NCBI GenBank assembly: GCA_023653785.1
Contig: JAMKCH010035060.1
Coordinates: 1 to 64,000 of the forward strand
Origin: Ophioderma brevispina
Lineage: Eukaryota; Echinodermata; Ophiuroidea; Amphilepidida; Ophiodermatidae
Direction: 5' to 3'
Length of the DNA stretch: 64,000 nucleotides
This document shows positions 62,689 through 64,000 of the stretch, one piece after another. The position numbers were made by a program, and so were the translations under genes. The first letter of the stretch is position 1, and every line of letters begins with the position of its first letter. The notes under the pieces are model-generated. The model saw only the letters and a list, made by a program, of their open reading frames with translations. It did not search any database and was not told the origin of the DNA.

Positions 62689-64000
62689 AAGGACAGTTGT
62701 AGGCCTATCTGCCTACTAAGGAAATTATTACATTTCCCTAAGCAGCAAGAAACAAAACTTTTGGATTGGATTAATAGCGCACCCATCACGGGATAACTTC
62801 TCAGCAGTTCTTGACAGTATGGATGATACGACCCATGTTTTGAGAACCATTAGGTGTACAATGCCCAGATAAGTCACACAATTGATTTACAATATGCTCT
62901 CAAACCAAGGCAAACAGTTCAGTGGGTTGTTTTGATCATGACATGATCTGATCTTGTGTATTCTATGTATCATATATTATACCCCAACACTCAGGGGTGG
63001 TGGTTTTTCTCTAATACCTTGTGATGAAAGCTATTGAACTGTGCAACAGAGTGTGCTACTTCATTGCCTCTTAGGTGTCAAGCTTTGTTTTTTGAAACTT
63101 GTTTCCTGTAAGTAATGTTGTAATCTCGGTGCAATGACGTGTTAAAATATTTAGAATCTATTTGATACCAGGGGGCCCTCACCTATTGAAATGGATATGG
63201 TTGTATAAAGGCTTGCATTTTCAAACGCAGTTGTAATTCAAAATTAAAGGTTTATGCATGAGTATGGTTGATGCCTGAATATATACTGTGGTTCTATCAT
63301 CTCTCTAATAACGAAGCGTTTTCCTATGATCTCGAGTATTTACACTAACATAATTAATTACTAACAAGCTCGCTAACGATGGTTGTCTTTTTAAAATGAC
63401 TAATTCTTGGTCTGGAGTGTTTCTGGCATACCTCCACGTTTAATCTTCTGTTACATACTACAACCCCGACTACAACAATTCCTTTTGGACATTCATGAGT
63501 ATTGTAAAAAAACACCACCCAGTGCTTAGTTTTACCCCAAGATCTATGCCCATATTGGGATCTATATCAAAGTTTCGAAAGTCCTCAGAAGTTAGAACCC
63601 ACTATTGTAAGTACGCTATAAAAAACTTGACCAAAATTTTTGCACTAGGTGTTGTAAGTAATCCGTATGGGATTTTTTCAGTGTAGGGGATGTCTTTCCC
63701 CGATTTTTCCGAACTTGGGGGGCTGGGAACGGATTTGTCTCCGACAAGTAGGGGCTTTTGGAACGGAACTTTGAGAAATTGCAGGCTCGGAAGCTGAAAT
63801 TTGGTAATTCGGCGTCTCTGTCTGGGGCCAAAATTTTCTAAAAGGGACCTTAAGAACTGAAATTATGCTTCAACTGGGGTCTTTGTGACTGCTGGAGATA
63901 CGCGAAAAGGGGGGTCGTAAGGGGCCCGCAACATACCTACCTCTTCCAATGGTCATTGCCGCCCACCCCCCCCCCCCGATCTCAAAGGTATCTGAAGGGC
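62689..64000. other. AT-rich sequence to the window end, nothing seen
   Basis: Short frames at 63495-63831 overlap on both strands without motif. C run near 63966-63977. Confidence 0.55.

Overview
This window is eukaryotic, intron- and repeat-rich DNA, almost certainly from a marine invertebrate. It has no operons, no closely packed ORFs and no long open frame. Most sequence is AT-rich non-coding DNA carrying small inverted-repeat DNA transposons, mini- and microsatellites and long G or C runs. Frequent TAGGCCTA-type words and the mix of Tc1/mariner, Harbinger, hAT-like and TTAA-target elements make me favour an echinoderm or hemichordate, but this is inference and the sequence does not prove it.

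The clearest host gene is on the minus strand. Three exons that fit together in reading phase (20311-20400, 16240-16418, 11318-11525) encode part of a tumour-necrosis-factor-receptor (TNFR) superfamily protein: cysteine-rich repeats followed by a Thr/Pro/Gln-rich stalk. The 179-base middle exon is the firmest call. I did not find the transmembrane or cytoplasmic exons. A 5' exon encoding a textbook signal peptide lies on the same strand at 59714-59805; it could belong to this gene (about 39 kb upstream) or to another. Weaker exon candidates are at 37442-37594 (plus, terminal), 51331-51597 (minus) and 54308-54629 (minus, CxxC motifs).

Layout. 1-11 kb: AT-rich DNA with TIR elements at 3482-3852, 5301-6097 and 6234-7523 (the last enclosing a tRNA-like segment), a 395-bp duplication, and an AGGTCA-rich repeat. 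11-21 kb: TNFR exons separated by introns filled with small elements. 21.3-25.8 kb: about 30 copies of a ~105-bp minisatellite bracketed by short inverted repeats. 26.0-27.4 kb: a decayed Tc1-like transposon with 210-bp TIRs and a broken transposase. 27.6-29.3 kb: tandem duplications and a MITE. 31.2-35.5 kb: a ~915-bp satellite full of TGACCTTTGACC motifs. 37-41 kb: candidate terminal exon, a tetranucleotide repeat tract and MITEs. 41.0-47.4 kb: a palindromic MITE next to a 6.1-kb TIR-bounded block of distinct base composition. 50-54 kb: a CAGTGGCG-type repeat, a mariner MITE with TA duplication, a Harbinger-like MITE with TAA duplication and a TTAA-type MITE. 59-63 kb: signal-peptide exon, a hAT-like element and a transposon nested inside another.

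The genes do not form an operon or pathway. The picture is one sparse receptor gene embedded in transposon and satellite DNA. Both large tandem arrays show very many one-base insertions and deletions between copies, which may be real decay or long-read consensus error; this limits any ORF reading there.
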